In this document: piece after piece, positions 52,150 to 61,611 of the stretch | How the letters are laid out: the number at the start of each line of letters is the position of its first letter | How positions within the stretch are numbered: position 1 is the first letter of the stretch | Assembly: GCA_012838385.1 (NCBI GenBank) | Contig: DUPL01000023.1 | Coordinates: forward strand, 62,001 to 126,000 | Reading direction: 5' to 3' | DNA: 64,000 nucleotides | Origin: Clostridiaceae bacterium | GTDB taxonomy: Bacteria > Bacillota > Clostridia > UBA1212 > DUPL01 | Notes under the pieces: generated by a model | What the model saw: the letters and a program-made list of their open reading frames with translations, nothing else | What the model was told of the DNA's origin: nothing | Database searches by the model: none | Position numbers and translations under genes: made by a program

Positions 52150-53745
52150 CTATTTTGCGTATTCTACTGCTCTTGTTTCCCGTAAAATCGTTACTTTGAT
52201 TTGTCCAGGATATTCCATTTCACTTTCAATCTTCTTAACTATCTCTCTTGCCTTCAAAGGCATTTCCTCATCACTGACAAGTTCCGGCTTAATCATAATT
52301 CTGATTTCTCGCCCAGCCTGAATCGCATAAGTTTTTTCAACGCCACTGAAGGAATTCGCTATTTCCTCGAGTTTCTCTAGTCTCTTGATATAAGTCTCGA
52401 GAGTTTCGCGTCTTGCACCAGGCCTTGCTGCTGATATTGTGTCTGCAGCTTGTACTAGTACAGCAACTACGCTTTGCGGTTCAATATCTCCATGATGTGA
52501 CATTATGGCATTTACAACATCAGGCGACTCTTTACACTTCTTGGCTATGTCTGCACCTATGGTTACATGCGAGCCTTCAATCTCGCTGTCCAGAGCCTTG
52601 CCTATGTCGTGTATCAAGCCGGCTCTTTTTGCCAAAGCTACGTCTACACCCAGCTCTGCAGCCATGACACCTGCCAGTTTAGAAACTTCAATTGAGTGCA
52701 AGAGAACGCTTTGTCCATAGCTGGTCCTGAACTTCAGTCTGCCCAGAAGCCTTACAATTTCAGGATGAAGCCCATACACACCAGTTTCGTATGTAGCGTT
52801 CTCTCCTTCCTGACGGATGACATTGTCTACTTCCTTTCTCGCCTTCTCTACCATTTCTTCGATTCGGGCAGGATGTATTCTACCGTCAATGATCAGCTTC
52901 TCCAGAGCTATCCTAGCTATTTCTCGTCGAATTGGATCAAAACTTGATAGAATAACAGCTTCAGGTGTGTCATCTATGATCAGATCAACTCCAGTCAATG
53001 TTTCAATGGTCCTTATGTTTCTGCCCTCCCTACCTATGATTCTGCCTTTCATGTCATCATTAGGTAATGCGACAACAGATACAGTCGTTTCTGAAACATA
53101 GTCAGATGCACATTTCTGTATAGCCGTTGCTACTAAGTTCTGTGCCAAAACAACACATTCCTCTTTCAGTTTCGCTTCGTAATCCTTGATAAGTGTTACT
53201 TTTTCCTGAATCAATTCGTTTTCAGTAAGTCTTAGCAAATATTCCTTTGCTTCATCTTTCGTCAAATTTGCGATACGTTCGAGTTCTTGGACTTGTTTGT
53301 TGAACATTTCCTCTACGTGTTTTTCACGTTCGTTAAGTTCAAGCATTCTTTCATTGAGCATACGCTCCTTTTGTTCCTGCGCATCCTGCTTTTTCTCAAG
53401 CAACTCTTCTTTCTGAATCAAACGTCTTTCATTTCTCTGTATCTCGTTTCGTCTATCTTTAATTTCCCTTTCAAGATCAATTCTACTTTTGTGAATCTCT
53501 TGCTTGGCAGTGAGCAAATACTCACGCTTCTTTATTTCACTTTCTTTAATTGCTTCACTAATAATTCTTTTGCCTTCCGCTTCGGCGCTTTCTATAACCG
53601 CTTCTGCTTCTTCTTTCCTGGCTTGATAACCCTTAGCAAAAGATCTTTTTGAGGCTATTTTCCAACAAATTAAGCCAACTAGTGAACTGAAAACTAAAGG
53701 GACGACTATGAATAGAATAATATCGCTAGTTCCTATACCGAACAC
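52150..53745 (-). CDS. rny: Ribonuclease Y
   Basis: Membrane-anchored endoribonuclease that starts mRNA turnover in many Firmicutes. The 531 residues have an N-terminal span (about 6-24), a long coiled coil (about 35-200), a KH domain ([16 protein letters not shown]) and an HD domain with [10 protein letters not shown] and [32 protein letters not shown] holds GxxG. It has a strong promoter at 53907-53879, and a leader with two hairpins whose DNA dyads lie right after the start of transcription. Confidence 0.97.
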   Translation of the reverse strand: MFGIGTSDIILFIVVPLVFSSLVGLICWKIASKRSFAKGYQARKEEAEAVIESAEAEGKRIISEAIKESEIKKREYLLTAKQEIHKSRIDLEREIKDRRNEIQRNERRLIQKEELLEKKQDAQEQKERMLNERMLELNEREKHVEEMFNKQVQELERIANLTKDEAKEYLLRLTENELIQEKVTLIKDYEAKLKEECVVLAQNLVATAIQKCASDYVSETTVSVVALPNDDMKGRIIGREGRNIRTIETLTGVDLIIDDTPEAVILSSFDPIRREIARIALEKLIIDGRIHPARIEEMVEKARKEVDNVIRQEGENATYETGVYGLHPEIVRLLGRLKFRTSYGQSVLLHSIEVSKLAGVMAAELGVDVALAKRAGLIHDIGKALDSEIEGSHVTIGADIAKKCKESPDVVNAIMSHHGDIEPQSVVAVLVQAADTISAARPGARRETLETYIKRLEKLEEIANSFSGVEKTYAIQAGREIRIMIKPELVSDEEMPLKAREIVKKIESEMEYPGQIKVTILRETRAVEYAK

Positions 53746-53803
53746 CTCCCTTATTTAGTTGTCAAGGTACTCATATTTATCTGAACAACTTAAATTCTTC
53801 TAA

Positions 53804-53869
53804 ATGCACAAAATGAATTGTATGCACTTTATGCATTTTGTGCATATTATGCATTGTGCATAATATGCA
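53804..53869 (-). repeat. Tandem perfect inverted repeats in the rny leader
   Basis: Two perfect dyads lie side by side. The first is TGCATATTATGCA (53841-53853) with its complement at 53857-53869. The second is ATGCACAAAATG (53804-53815) with its complement at 53834-53845. They share 53841-53845, so the two hairpins compete at one base. Short TGCAT/ATGCA motifs recur at least seven times. The predicted start of transcription is near 53872, so both dyads are transcribed 60-125 bases ahead of the rny start. Confidence 0.85.
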
Positions 53870-53878
53870 TCACAGTTA

Positions 53879-53907
53879 ATTCTAAATAAAAAGATAATAT
53901 TTGTCAA
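53879..53907 (-). promoter_or_regulatory. Promoter of rny
   Basis: -35 TTGACA (53907-53902), 17-base spacer, -10 TAGAAT (53884-53879). It leaves a leader of about 125 bases before the rny ATG. Confidence 0.75.
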
Positions 53908-54049
53908 GAAGAAATAATGCAAGTTACGATCAATACAACCTAAATTATGAAAGCCTGCATAAATATTGAATATTTTGGCTCGATTTTGTGAATATACCAA
54001 CCTAATACATTAACAATATATATGATAAAATATTTTCAAATTAATATGC

Positions 54050-54229
54050 GAACATAACGGAAGGCGTATTTCATACAATCCTCAATCTGAGCAGTTTAGA
54101 CTCCCCGATGACGGAATAATGAAGGAAGTTACAATAGAACAGTATGAAAATGGCAAAGCCAGAGTAACATTCAATATTACTCATACCCCCTACAGTGATA
54201 ATCAGTCAAGAAAACACCGTTACTATTGA
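54050..54229 (+). pseudogene. Remnant of an unrecognised gene between rny and folD
   Basis: A plus-strand frame from about 54050 reads HNGRRISYNPQSEQFRLPDD, GIMKEVTIEQYENGKARVTF and NITHTPYSDN without a start codon or SD. Near 54200 the frame becomes poor (SRKHRYY, stop at 54229), while a shifted frame continues protein-like as SQENTVTIEFKHIFVQKKFY into a terminator. This looks like the 3' end of a gene with a frameshift and a lost 5' half. The family is not recognised. The rest of 53910-54050 is AT-rich with nothing else visible. Confidence 0.4.
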
Positions 54230-54267
54230 GTTTAAACATATATTTGTTCAGAAGAAATTTTACACAA

Positions 54268-54292
54268 AACCTGGCCATCAGGCCAGGTTTTT
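54268..54292. terminator. Bidirectional terminator after folD and the remnant
   Basis: Perfect 9-bp stem AACCTGGCC/GGCCAGGTT (54268-54276 and 54281-54289) with loop ATCA and TTTTTA on the plus side, UUUUGUG on the minus side. Confidence 0.85.
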
Positions 54293-54303
54293 ACTAACAT
54301 AAA

Positions 54304-55152
54304 TCAACCAAACATTCTTGCAGCCAAAAGTGTATTCGAAAGAAGTGTTGTAATTGTCATGGGACCCACTCCACCTGGAACAGGAGTAATGGCTCCACAA
54401 ATATCCTTTACCCTCTCAAAGTCCACGTCTCCGCACAACTTGTTATTCTCATCCCTGTTCATGCCCACATCAATTACGACAGCACCGGGCTTTACATACT
54501 CTTCGTTAACGAACTTGGCCTTTCCTATGGCAAAAATCAGAATGTCAGCCCTCTTGCAAACGCTTTTTAAATCCTTTGTTCTTGAATGGGTAACCGTGAC
54601 AGTACCATTTGCAGCAAGAAGAAGCATTGCCATAGGCTTTCCTACTATATTGCTCCTGCCAACAACAACACACTCTTTACCTTCAATTTCAGTTCCTGTT
54701 TCTTTAATAAGTTCCATAACACCTGCTGGAGTACAAGGAGCAAAGATTCCACTTCCCGTATACAGCCTTCCGACATTATATGGATGGAAGCAGTCTACAT
54801 CCTTTTTGGGATCAATTGCTTCAATAACTTTCATCTCGTCTATATGTTTGGGAAGGGGCAGCTGAACCAGAATTCCGTGCACTTCCTTGTCTTTATTCAG
54901 CCTGTCAATGAGTTCAAGAAGTTCTTCCTCGCTTGCCTCATCAGGCAGAAGGAATTCCTTTGACAGCATCCCGACTTCCGCACATGCCTTCTTCTTGTTG
55001 TTTACATATGTCCTCGAGGCCATGTCCGAACCAACCAGAACCACCGAAAGACAAGGATTAATTCCCTTTTCTTTAAGCTCAACCACTTCCTTCTTTATCT
55101 CTTCCCTTATACGCATTGATACCTTTTTACCATCTATTAACACAACAATCAC
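54304..55152 (-). CDS. folD: Bifunctional methylenetetrahydrofolate dehydrogenase/cyclohydrolase
   Basis: Interconverts 5,10-methylene-, methenyl- and 10-formyl-tetrahydrofolate. The 282 residues contain [12 protein letters not shown] with the catalytic Lys (about 49-60), [23 protein letters not shown] and the NADP site [18 protein letters not shown]. It ends [17 protein letters not shown], diagnostic for FolD. Its start overlaps the ftsK stop by four bases. The link to a DNA translocase is a gene-order accident or growth coupling, not a pathway. Confidence 0.96.
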   Translation of the reverse strand: MIVVLIDGKKVSMRIREEIKKEVVELKEKGINPCLSVVLVGSDMASRTYVNNKKKACAEVGMLSKEFLLPDEASEEELLELIDRLNKDKEVHGILVQLPLPKHIDEMKVIEAIDPKKDVDCFHPYNVGRLYTGSGIFAPCTPAGVMELIKETGTEIEGKECVVVGRSNIVGKPMAMLLLAANGTVTVTHSRTKDLKSVCKRADILIFAIGKAKFVNEEYVKPGAVVIDVGMNRDENNKLCGDVDFERVKDICGAITPVPGGVGPMTITTLLSNTLLAARMFG

Positions 55153-57446
55153 CTTCCTTGCAATTCTTCGGGAAATTTATCTATCAAAACCATTCTTGGA
55201 TTACTTCCATCCTTGCAGGATATATATCCCCTTTCCTCCATCTGGTCAATTATCCTGGCCGCTCTATTGTATCCTATCCCAAGCTTTCTTTGGAGATAAG
55301 AGGCTGAAATCTGTTTCATTTCAATTGCAATCTGTACAGCCTGAGGAAGCAGTTCGTCCTCTTCCAATGCAGTATTTCGTGTTCCTTCAGCACTTTGAGT
55401 GTTCTCAACTTCTTTTACGACTTCCATGTCATACTCCGCTTCGCATGACTTCTTAAGATAGTCTACAACCGCCTCAACCTCTGCGTCGGAAACGAAAGCT
55501 CCCTGCACTCTTATTGGCTTTATACTTCCTACCGGCAGAAACAGCATGTCACCTCTACCCAAAAGCTTGTCCGCTCCTGCTCCACCGGCATTGTCAAGAA
55601 TGATTCTTGAATCCACTTGCGATGCAACTTTGAAAGCTATCCTTGACGGTATATTGGCCTTAATCAGTCCTGTAATTACATCAACCGAGGGCCTTTGGGT
55701 AGCAACCACCAGATGTATGCCGCAGGCTCTTGCCTTCTGTGCTATTCTGCATATTGCATCCTCAACAGAGTCCCTTGCTGCAAGCATGAGGTCTGCCAGC
55801 TCGTCTATAATTATGACAATCTTGGGCAGCTTATCCTCGCCTTCAGCCTTTGCCTGCCTGTTGTAACCTGCAATGTCCCTTACACCTTTTTCAGCAAACA
55901 TGGTGTATCTTTTTTCCATTTCCTGAACTGCCCAGGACAATGCCCCAGCCGCCTTCTTGGTTTGTGTTACCACAGGTATCATCAAGTGAGGTACGCCATT
56001 GTATATACCAAGTTCAACAACCTTGGGGTCTATCAGTATTAATTTTACATCATCGGGAGACGCCTTGTATATTAGGCTCATAATCAAGCTGTTAATACAG
56101 ACGCTCTTACCCGAACCCGTCGCACCAGCTATCAAAAGATGCGGCATCCGTGCAATATCTGCTACAACAGGTTCTCCTGTTATGTCACAACCAAGACAGA
56201 ATGCAGTGTTTGACCTGTGATTTCTGAAAGCCTTTGAATCTATAATCTCTCTCAAAGAAACAACTCTTACAGCATCATTAGGAACCTCCACACCGATTGC
56301 GGCCTTTCCTGGGATCTGCTCTATCCTTATACCGGGCGATGCCAGATTAAGCGCAATATCTTCCGATAGATTCTTTATCTTGCTTACCTTTACACCGGAA
56401 CTGGGCTGCACGTCATACCTGGTTATTGTAGGTCCCCTACTAATATTCACAACCTTTGCATCAATGTTGAAACTGAACAAAATATCCTCAATCTTTCTGG
56501 CAACCCTTGACGCATGTTTTTTCTGCTCATCGGAAAAATCCTGTTCCTGATCGCTGTCAGCAAGAAGGCTTATGGGAGGTTTTAAATAGCAGTGTTTTTC
56601 CTTGCTTATAATATTCTCCACAAATGTTGTTTCTTCCACATCAATCTTCTCTGGAGAAAAGGTGTATTGCTCAGGCTCATTAATGAAAGGTTCGTCTTTC
56701 TCTATAATTTCATCGTCAAAGGTCAGTTCCTGTTCCTCAAGCAAATATTCATCCTTCAACATCTCGCTTTCTTCAATCGCATTCTTGATTTTCTGTCTGT
56801 CAATTACCACACTCTGCTGCTTATTATTTCTCAACCTCTCATATATTTTTCTTCCAGTCCTTCCCACTTTGCTTCCGATAAATGAAACCTTGTTTATAAA
56901 ATTCATTATGGAAAGCGAAAAAAGAACCATTGTTATAATTATTGTCAATGGTATCAATACTACCAAGGCACCAGCCTTCTCCATATATTTCTGCAAAACA
57001 AGACTCAACCCTCCTCCAAGCAAGCCTCCGGAAGGTTTTTGCTTATGCGAATCAATAAGCTGTCTTACCGTTTCAAAGAAATCTTCATGGGAGGCATCAA
57101 ACGAAATCGTATGTATAAGTGACGATATCATTATGATTAAGAGAGTAAACAGAAAAGTCTTCTTAAAAGTAAAAACCTGTCGTTCAGTACCCCTTAATAG
57201 ACACCATGCCAAATACCATATAAGGCCAAGAATTAGAAAAGAAGCAACTTGTCCAAAAAAACCGAACAAAAATCCTCTAATGAGAACGCCAACAATTCCT
57301 ACCTTGTCTATATACGAAAGGAACATCAATAAGCCTGTGGCAAATAGAACAATTGACACAATCTCACGATGTTCCGTCTTGTTGCTTTTGACTCTTGCCG
57401 TTTTGCCATTTTGTGACTTTTTCTTTTGTGATGATGAGTTGGCCAA
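55149..57446 (-). CDS. DNA translocase, FtsK/SpoIIIE family
   Basis: Septal DNA pump that clears chromosomes during division, or moves DNA into the forespore if it is the SpoIIIE paralogue. With TTG at 57446 it has 765 residues: about four N-terminal spans (about 25-190), a linker, and a motor domain with Walker [10 protein letters not shown] and Walker [15 protein letters not shown]-terminal gamma winged helix ([26 protein letters not shown]) reads oriented DNA motifs. I chose TTG 57446 because GGGAG is eight bases upstream; the frame is open to 57461. It lies downstream of dpaAB, which favours, but does not prove, a sporulation role. Confidence 0.92.
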   Translation of the reverse strand: MANSSSQKKKSQNGKTARVKSNKTEHREIVSIVLFATGLLMFLSYIDKVGIVGVLIRGFLFGFFGQVASFLILGLIWYLAWCLLRGTERQVFTFKKTFLFTLLIIMISSLIHTISFDASHEDFFETVRQLIDSHKQKPSGGLLGGGLSLVLQKYMEKAGALVVLIPLTIIITMVLFSLSIMNFINKVSFIGSKVGRTGRKIYERLRNNKQQSVVIDRQKIKNAIEESEMLKDEYLLEEQELTFDDEIIEKDEPFINEPEQYTFSPEKIDVEETTFVENIISKEKHCYLKPPISLLADSDQEQDFSDEQKKHASRVARKIEDILFSFNIDAKVVNISRGPTITRYDVQPSSGVKVSKIKNLSEDIALNLASPGIRIEQIPGKAAIGVEVPNDAVRVVSLREIIDSKAFRNHRSNTAFCLGCDITGEPVVADIARMPHLLIAGATGSGKSVCINSLIMSLIYKASPDDVKLILIDPKVVELGIYNGVPHLMIPVVTQTKKAAGALSWAVQEMEKRYTMFAEKGVRDIAGYNRQAKAEGEDKLPKIVIIIDELADLMLAARDSVEDAICRIAQKARACGIHLVVATQRPSVDVITGLIKANIPSRIAFKVASQVDSRIILDNAGGAGADKLLGRGDMLFLPVGSIKPIRVQGAFVSDAEVEAVVDYLKKSCEAEYDMEVVKEVENTQSAEGTRNTALEEDELLPQAVQIAIEMKQISASYLQRKLGIGYNRAARIIDQMEERGYISCKDGSNPRMVLIDKFPEELQGR

Positions 57447-57513
57447 AAATCTCACTCCCAATTATTATTCAATAATCATTTTATCATTTATGCCAACAAT
57501 TTGCAATATTCAG

Positions 57514-58089
57514 CTATTCCGCACACAGTATTATCGGTTGGAGTTGCTCACCCTCCAATGCTTTCAATATTGTACTTTCAATGAGTGAGAAATCGGCCAC
57601 CATGGACCTTGGCTTTCCCTCGTAATTGTCCTGTTTTACAGGTACAAAATATACATTACTGGTGTTTAGTAAAATACCCAGATTCTTTGCATTTGCAGAC
57701 AAAGCATCATTTGTAGCCAACGCAAGCACAACGGGTCTTTGATTCCTCAATTGTGACTTGCAGGCCATAAGTACGGGCGTATCTGTTATGGCATTTGCAA
57801 GCTTTGCCATAGTATTACCGGTACAGGGTGCAACTACTACTACATCAAAAAGTCTCTTGGGTCCTATAGGTTCCGCTCCTTGAATAGTGCTAATTGGTTC
57901 CTTTCCCGTTATTTCAACAAGTAGTCTGATAGTTTCGTCAGAATCAATAAAGCGTGTTGCAAATGATGCTACGTTATATGAAATGATTGGATGAACGTCG
58001 TATCCTTTGTTTACAAGTTCTTTTATTACTTCCAAAGATTCACGTATGGTGCAGAAAGATCCTGTTAGCGCATACCCTATCCGTATCAT
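57514..58089 (-). CDS. dpaB: Dipicolinate synthase subunit B
   Basis: Flavoprotein-like subunit (SpoVFB) of dipicolinate synthase, which makes the spore-core chelator DPA from the lysine pathway intermediate dihydrodipicolinate in the mother cell. The 191 residues are typical: IGYALTGSFCTI at the start, DVVVVAPCTGNTMAKLANAITDTPVLMA in the middle and ALATNDALSANAKNLG. Its ATG overlaps the dpaA stop (TAATG), with GGGAGG six bases upstream. Confidence 0.95.
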   Translation of the reverse strand: MIRIGYALTGSFCTIRESLEVIKELVNKGYDVHPIISYNVASFATRFIDSDETIRLLVEITGKEPISTIQGAEPIGPKRLFDVVVVAPCTGNTMAKLANAITDTPVLMACKSQLRNQRPVVLALATNDALSANAKNLGILLNTSNVYFVPVKQDNYEGKPRSMVADFSLIESTILKALEGEQLQPIILCAE

Positions 58090-58970
58090 TATATGCCTCC
58101 CTTGTATTCTTCTTTTATTATGTTATATATTACCGTCTCCATGTACATGGCAGTAGTAACTGGCGCAACCTTTCCCGGCAAAGACAATGCATGGATTGTC
58201 TTGATGCCTTTGTACTGTGCATATTCAAAATCAACACCGCCCGGCTTGGAAGCCAAATCTATTACCAAGGCATCCTTCGCCACAAACTGCAGAATACTCT
58301 TGTCAAGCACCATCGCAGGAACGGTGTTGTAAATAAGTTTGTACTCGCCAATGAGCAAAGGCAGCTCCTCATACATTCCGCACTCAAGACCAAAAGCGGC
58401 AGCTCTTGAAATGTCCCTGCTGTTCCTTGCCACCACCAGTACTTTTGCTCCAATATTCTTCAACAAAACAGCCAGCGTCGATCCAACTTTTCCTAGTCCA
58501 AGAACCATAACCTTGCAGTTATGTATTGTAACAGGCAGCTCCTCCATCGCAATCTGCACAGCACCTTCAGCTGTGGGAATGCTGTTAAGGATTGCCATGT
58601 CATCCCTATCCATAATATCAATTATCCTCACATTCTTATCAGCTACTTTTTTGACAAAATCCGCAGGTACTTTTCCTGCAATCAACAACCTGCCTTTAGG
58701 TATGTTGTCCAATATATCCTGAAGTTCCACATCCGCTTGATGCAAAGGAGCATTCAATTTAATTCCATCCTGTGAAAATGGAATTGGTCCAATAATTATG
58801 TCTCCTCTTGCGAAAGCTTCAGTCATACTGTTGCATCTGTAGAAAAATTTCCCTCCTGCTCCGCCTTCCAATCCAAAAGTGTATACCTCGTTTCCTCGTT
58901 CCTCCAATAGTGAAGCCAACTTTACATTGCGCAGGTCTCCGCCTATCAATGTAAACTTCATATTTTTCAT
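58089..58970 (-). CDS. dpaA: Dipicolinate synthase subunit A
   Basis: Dehydrogenase-like subunit (SpoVFA). MKNMKFTLIGGDLRNVKLASLL at the start, KVMVLGLGKVGSTLAVLLK (Rossmann GxGxxG, about 159-177) and DLASKPGGVDFEYA fit the family. ATG at 58970 is chosen because GAAGAG is seven bases upstream and the predicted sigma-K transcript begins only about 22 bases above it; the frame is open to 58985. The mature product has 293 residues. It is cotranscribed with dpaB. Confidence 0.94.
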   Translation of the reverse strand: MKNMKFTLIGGDLRNVKLASLLEERGNEVYTFGLEGGAGGKFFYRCNSMTEAFARGDIIIGPIPFSQDGIKLNAPLHQADVELQDILDNIPKGRLLIAGKVPADFVKKVADKNVRIIDIMDRDDMAILNSIPTAEGAVQIAMEELPVTIHNCKVMVLGLGKVGSTLAVLLKNIGAKVLVVARNSRDISRAAAFGLECGMYEELPLLIGEYKLIYNTVPAMVLDKSILQFVAKDALVIDLASKPGGVDFEYAQYKGIKTIHALSLPGKVAPVTTAMYMETVIYNIIKEEYKGGI

Positions 58971-58999
58971 CGTATCACTCTTCAAATCTTTTTCCGATA

Positions 59000-59028
59000 T
59001 ATAATATGTGGGATTAATGATTTGGGTG
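59000..59028 (-). promoter_or_regulatory. Sigma-K-like promoter of dpaAB
   Basis: Minus strand -35 CACC (59028-59025) and -10 CATATTATA (59008-59000) with 16 bases between. The known sigma-K pattern is mACm and CATAnnnTA, and the -10 matches in full. The start codon is about 30 bases downstream. This fits mother-cell production of dipicolinate late in sporulation. Confidence 0.7.
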
Positions 59029-59035
59029 TATAAAA

Positions 59036-59063
59036 GAAAAAATTCAGGCAGAGCCTGAATTAT
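59036..59063 (-). terminator. Terminator of the envelope operon
   Basis: Perfect 9-bp stem AATTCAGGC/GCCTGAATT (59061-59053 and 59049-59041) with a 3-base loop, followed by UUUUUUCUUUU. The upstream arm overlaps the stop codon of the YkuD-type gene. It isolates dpaAB from the operon. Confidence 0.88.
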
Positions 59064-59905
59064 CTAACATGTGTCATCAAATCATCAAAAGAACTTGCGA
59101 TTACGATATATGTATCGCTATAAATCATTGAAAGTGCGATAAGCATCTTATCTTCAGGAATGGCAATACAACCTCCGGTATACAGCATGGAACCTTCTCT
59201 TGTACAGTGGAGGAAAATTGCAGAACCTTTTCCTTTAATTATGGGATCCACATTGTAGTTTATCGCTGCTACATAGTTGTACGTTCCCTTCTTGCTGATT
59301 AAATGCTCATATTTCGTTTTGTCATAAGTTGCAGGCAAATCTTTCTTCTTAATCCATTGATTGTACGTATCGGACTCAGGATTTGAATCCCAATAATCAT
59401 CTTCGCCTACAACAGTATAGCCAAGTGGAGATATGCCATTGTCATCCTTTATTCCAAAACACATTCCAAATGTATATATTCCGGCAGGAGTTCTGTAGTC
59501 GCCTTCATGTTTTTCCTCTATTGTAGCAATACCATTCTTCCCTACAAGACCAACAGTGTTAAACACTTCAACAAACTCATTGCCTTGTCTTTTAAAGGCA
59601 TAAAAATCACACTCAGGACCCTTTTCTCTTTGCAAAACAACAAATACATGAGATGCTTTTTCTGCCACAACAAGCCTTTTCACTGCCTGATATACATTTG
59701 TAACAGGCTCAGAAATAGGGGTTGGTGATGGCGTTGGCAACGGAGTAGATGTTGGCGTGACAGATTCTGTCGCCCCGGGTGTGTCATCAGCCCTGTCGGT
59801 AACCTCGGGTGAAATTTTTGGTGATGGAGTCATTTTGTCAATGTTCCTAACACAACCGGTCAACAACATTTCCACAAGAATAATGGATAATAATAATCCT
59901 TTCAT
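59060..59905 (-). CDS. YkuD-domain (L,D-transpeptidase-like) lipoprotein
   Basis: A 281-residue lipoprotein with lipobox LLTGC (Cys18), a Pro/Thr/Ser-rich spacer (about 25-68), and a catalytic YkuD domain (about 83-270). The domain has the motif HCTREGSMLYTGGCIAI, with the nucleophile Cys in GGCI and an upstream His. YkuD enzymes form 3-3 peptide cross-links or attach proteins to peptidoglycan. The spacing between H and C is a few residues longer than the classical HXX14-17SXGC; exchange of Ser for Thr/Gly in SxGC is visible. It is the last gene of the operon. Confidence 0.8.
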   Translation of the reverse strand: MKGLLLSIILVEMLLTGCVRNIDKMTPSPKISPEVTDRADDTPGATESVTPTSTPLPTPSPTPISEPVTNVYQAVKRLVVAEKASHVFVVLQREKGPECDFYAFKRQGNEFVEVFNTVGLVGKNGIATIEEKHEGDYRTPAGIYTFGMCFGIKDDNGISPLGYTVVGEDDYWDSNPESDTYNQWIKKKDLPATYDKTKYEHLISKKGTYNYVAAINYNVDPIIKGKGSAIFLHCTREGSMLYTGGCIAIPEDKMLIALSMIYSDTYIVIASSFDDLMTHVR

Positions 59906-59917
59906 AAAATTCTCCCT

Positions 59918-60904
59918 TTAATCCCATTGATACTGCGTTGTTATCTTATCCATTATCTCTTCTTTTATGTCCTTAAGATAATACTTTTCATCTTCCAAAT
60001 AAGTTTCCATTTCCGTTAAGAACTTAAAAGTACAATAGTCGTTGTACACAGCATCCCTTACGTTTTCGCTATTATCATAATCTTCAAAACCATCGCATCT
60101 GACAAGATAAATTCCGTATTCGTCAACAATTACAATCATGTCTCCTACCTTCAAATCAGGATTGGACGAAAACTCATATAATTCATCATCCTTGTTCTGG
60201 TATCCTTCCAAAGATACAGTCATCTTCCCGCCTGTTTCAATAACACCGATGTCATCTGACTCATTCAAGATTAAATCATCCATATCGCTTGATGTCTTTA
60301 TTTCGTCTAAATAAGATTCAGCTTTATTTATCTTTTCCTCAATAACTTCCCAAGATAGTTTGTTTCCGTTTTCATCCTTTAGAGAATAGTAAAGAACCTG
60401 AAGAGCCACACTTTTGTACTTCTTCACGTTCTGGTTGTAGTAATCTAAAAGGTCTTTATCATCAATATCATACTTTTCAAACACACTACTTTTGTACTTG
60501 TTAATCGTATTATCCATTAGAGCAAAGAGTTTGTACTGCAAAACATTCTCAAAACCCTTGTTCAAATACAGTTCTGCATTATCTTTTGCAAGGTCTTCGC
60601 TTAATCTCAATATCTCTTCTTTTTCTTCCTCAGTAAGAGGAGTGTTTAAACGTGCAATCTCATAAGTAACAGAATATAAATGAGCTTTGTTTAGTGCTTC
60701 ATCCTTATTCTTGGCATCAGTGCAAAAATGCATAAAAACAAAATCATATACCCTAAAGTCCTCATTTTCCGCAATTATCTTCCCATCGTATGCCAATCCT
60801 TCAATATGCCATACATCGCTTTTTTTCGGTATATTATTGCCTTTAGTGCACCCTGCCGCACTTACGACAACGAGAATAACGACAACCAAACAAAGCCTTT
60901 TCAT
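59918..60904 (-). CDS. PrsA/SurA-like foldase lipoprotein
   Basis: A 328-residue lipoprotein with lipobox VSAAGC (Cys19). The helical N-terminal part (about 50-150) resembles the SurA/PrsA chaperone region. A central stretch (about 155-275) resembles a parvulin-type peptidyl-prolyl isomerase, with VIETGGKMTVSLEGYQ and YEFSSNPDLKVGDMIVIVDEYGIYLVRCDGFED. The C-terminus is helical. The classical parvulin catalytic residues are not clearly present, so it may act as a chaperone only. It would help fold secreted proteins from the same operon. Confidence 0.6.
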   Translation of the reverse strand: MKRLCLVVVILVVVSAAGCTKGNNIPKKSDVWHIEGLAYDGKIIAENEDFRVYDFVFMHFCTDAKNKDEALNKAHLYSVTYEIARLNTPLTEEEKEEILRLSEDLAKDNAELYLNKGFENVLQYKLFALMDNTINKYKSSVFEKYDIDDKDLLDYYNQNVKKYKSVALQVLYYSLKDENGNKLSWEVIEEKINKAESYLDEIKTSSDMDDLILNESDDIGVIETGGKMTVSLEGYQNKDDELYEFSSNPDLKVGDMIVIVDEYGIYLVRCDGFEDYDNSENVRDAVYNDYCTFKFLTEMETYLEDEKYYLKDIKEEIMDKITTQYQWD

Positions 60905-60915
60905 AGATTACCTCT

Positions 60916-61611
60916 TTAATAGTCAAATACGGAAAGCCTGAAATCATCTATAATCTCACCGGCCACATCCTTGTACTTGTTGTATGAACTGCCTGCAAGC
61001 ACATCATGTTCCGCTTCATATATGATTATATAATAACACATTTGCCTGACAGCTACATACATGTCGCCCTTTACAGGGAAAAGATTTTTCATGTATGTGT
61101 AAGACACCTTCTTGAAAACCGTCTTTTCCGATTCGTAATCCATAATCGAACTTATATTATCCTCAGTTATATTTTTGCCCGATTCCATCAGTTCTGCCAG
61201 AGCAATGTCCATTGCTTGTTTCAAATCCATCTCTTCGCCTTTCTCAATAGGCCTGTAAAAAAAGGAGATGATGGCCGTTTCATCCCTGACCATGGGATCC
61301 TGTACATCTTCCTGTCCTGTTTCCTGGGGAATGGGAGTTGCATCTGACGACTTTATCAAGGGATATAGATTGAGAACAAGTCCTGTATCCTTGTCCAAGA
61401 AAAAATTGTTGGCACCTGCTTCAGCAGCCCAGTCTTCAGGATAACCTACCCTGAAAAAATATCTCTCAGCATTATGAAGCTTGGGAAAATGCTCTTCCGG
61501 AGCTGTCATTTTCTCCACACTTTCCCTAAAGTAGTCAACTACAGAATATCCCATCAGTATGACAAGAAACACTATCGAAACTTTTATAACAAAGCTTCTT
61601 TTTACTCTCAC
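60916..61611 (-). CDS. Membrane-anchored extracellular protein, family unknown
   Basis: The 231 residues begin with a basic tail and one membrane span (about 8-26); the rest should lie outside. The outer domain starts YFFRVGYPEDWAAEAG, a pattern seen in PsbP/DUF-type lipoproteins, and has a Pro/Gln-rich insertion near residues 90-105. No catalytic motif is visible. GTG is the start and overlaps the deacetylase stop (GTGA). It probably acts in envelope assembly with its neighbours. Confidence 0.65.
   Translation of the reverse strand: MRVKRSFVIKVSIVFLVILMGYSVVDYFRESVEKMTAPEEHFPKLHNAERYFFRVGYPEDWAAEAGANNFFLDKDTGLVLNLYPLIKSSDATPIPQETGQEDVQDPMVRDETAIISFFYRPIEKGEEMDLKQAMDIALAELMESGKNITEDNISSIMDYESEKTVFKKVSYTYMKNLFPVKGDMYVAVRQMCYYIIIYEAEHDVLAGSSYNKYKDVAGEIIDDFRLSVFDY

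Noticed and set aside
53804-53869. CRISPR-like or iteron array
   Set aside because: The short TGCAT units have no uniform spacers and form two nested hairpins in a gene leader. There is no replication or cas gene nearby.
53800-54000. 66-codon minus-strand open frame upstream of rny
   Set aside because: It is made of the TGCAT-rich repeats and the rny promoter. Repetitive composition (CIICTKCIKCIQ) and lack of SD argue against a gene.
56602-57588. 328-codon plus-strand open frame opposite ftsK/dpaB
   Set aside because: Antisense shadow of the translocase gene's membrane domain and the dpaB end. No SD and no family features.
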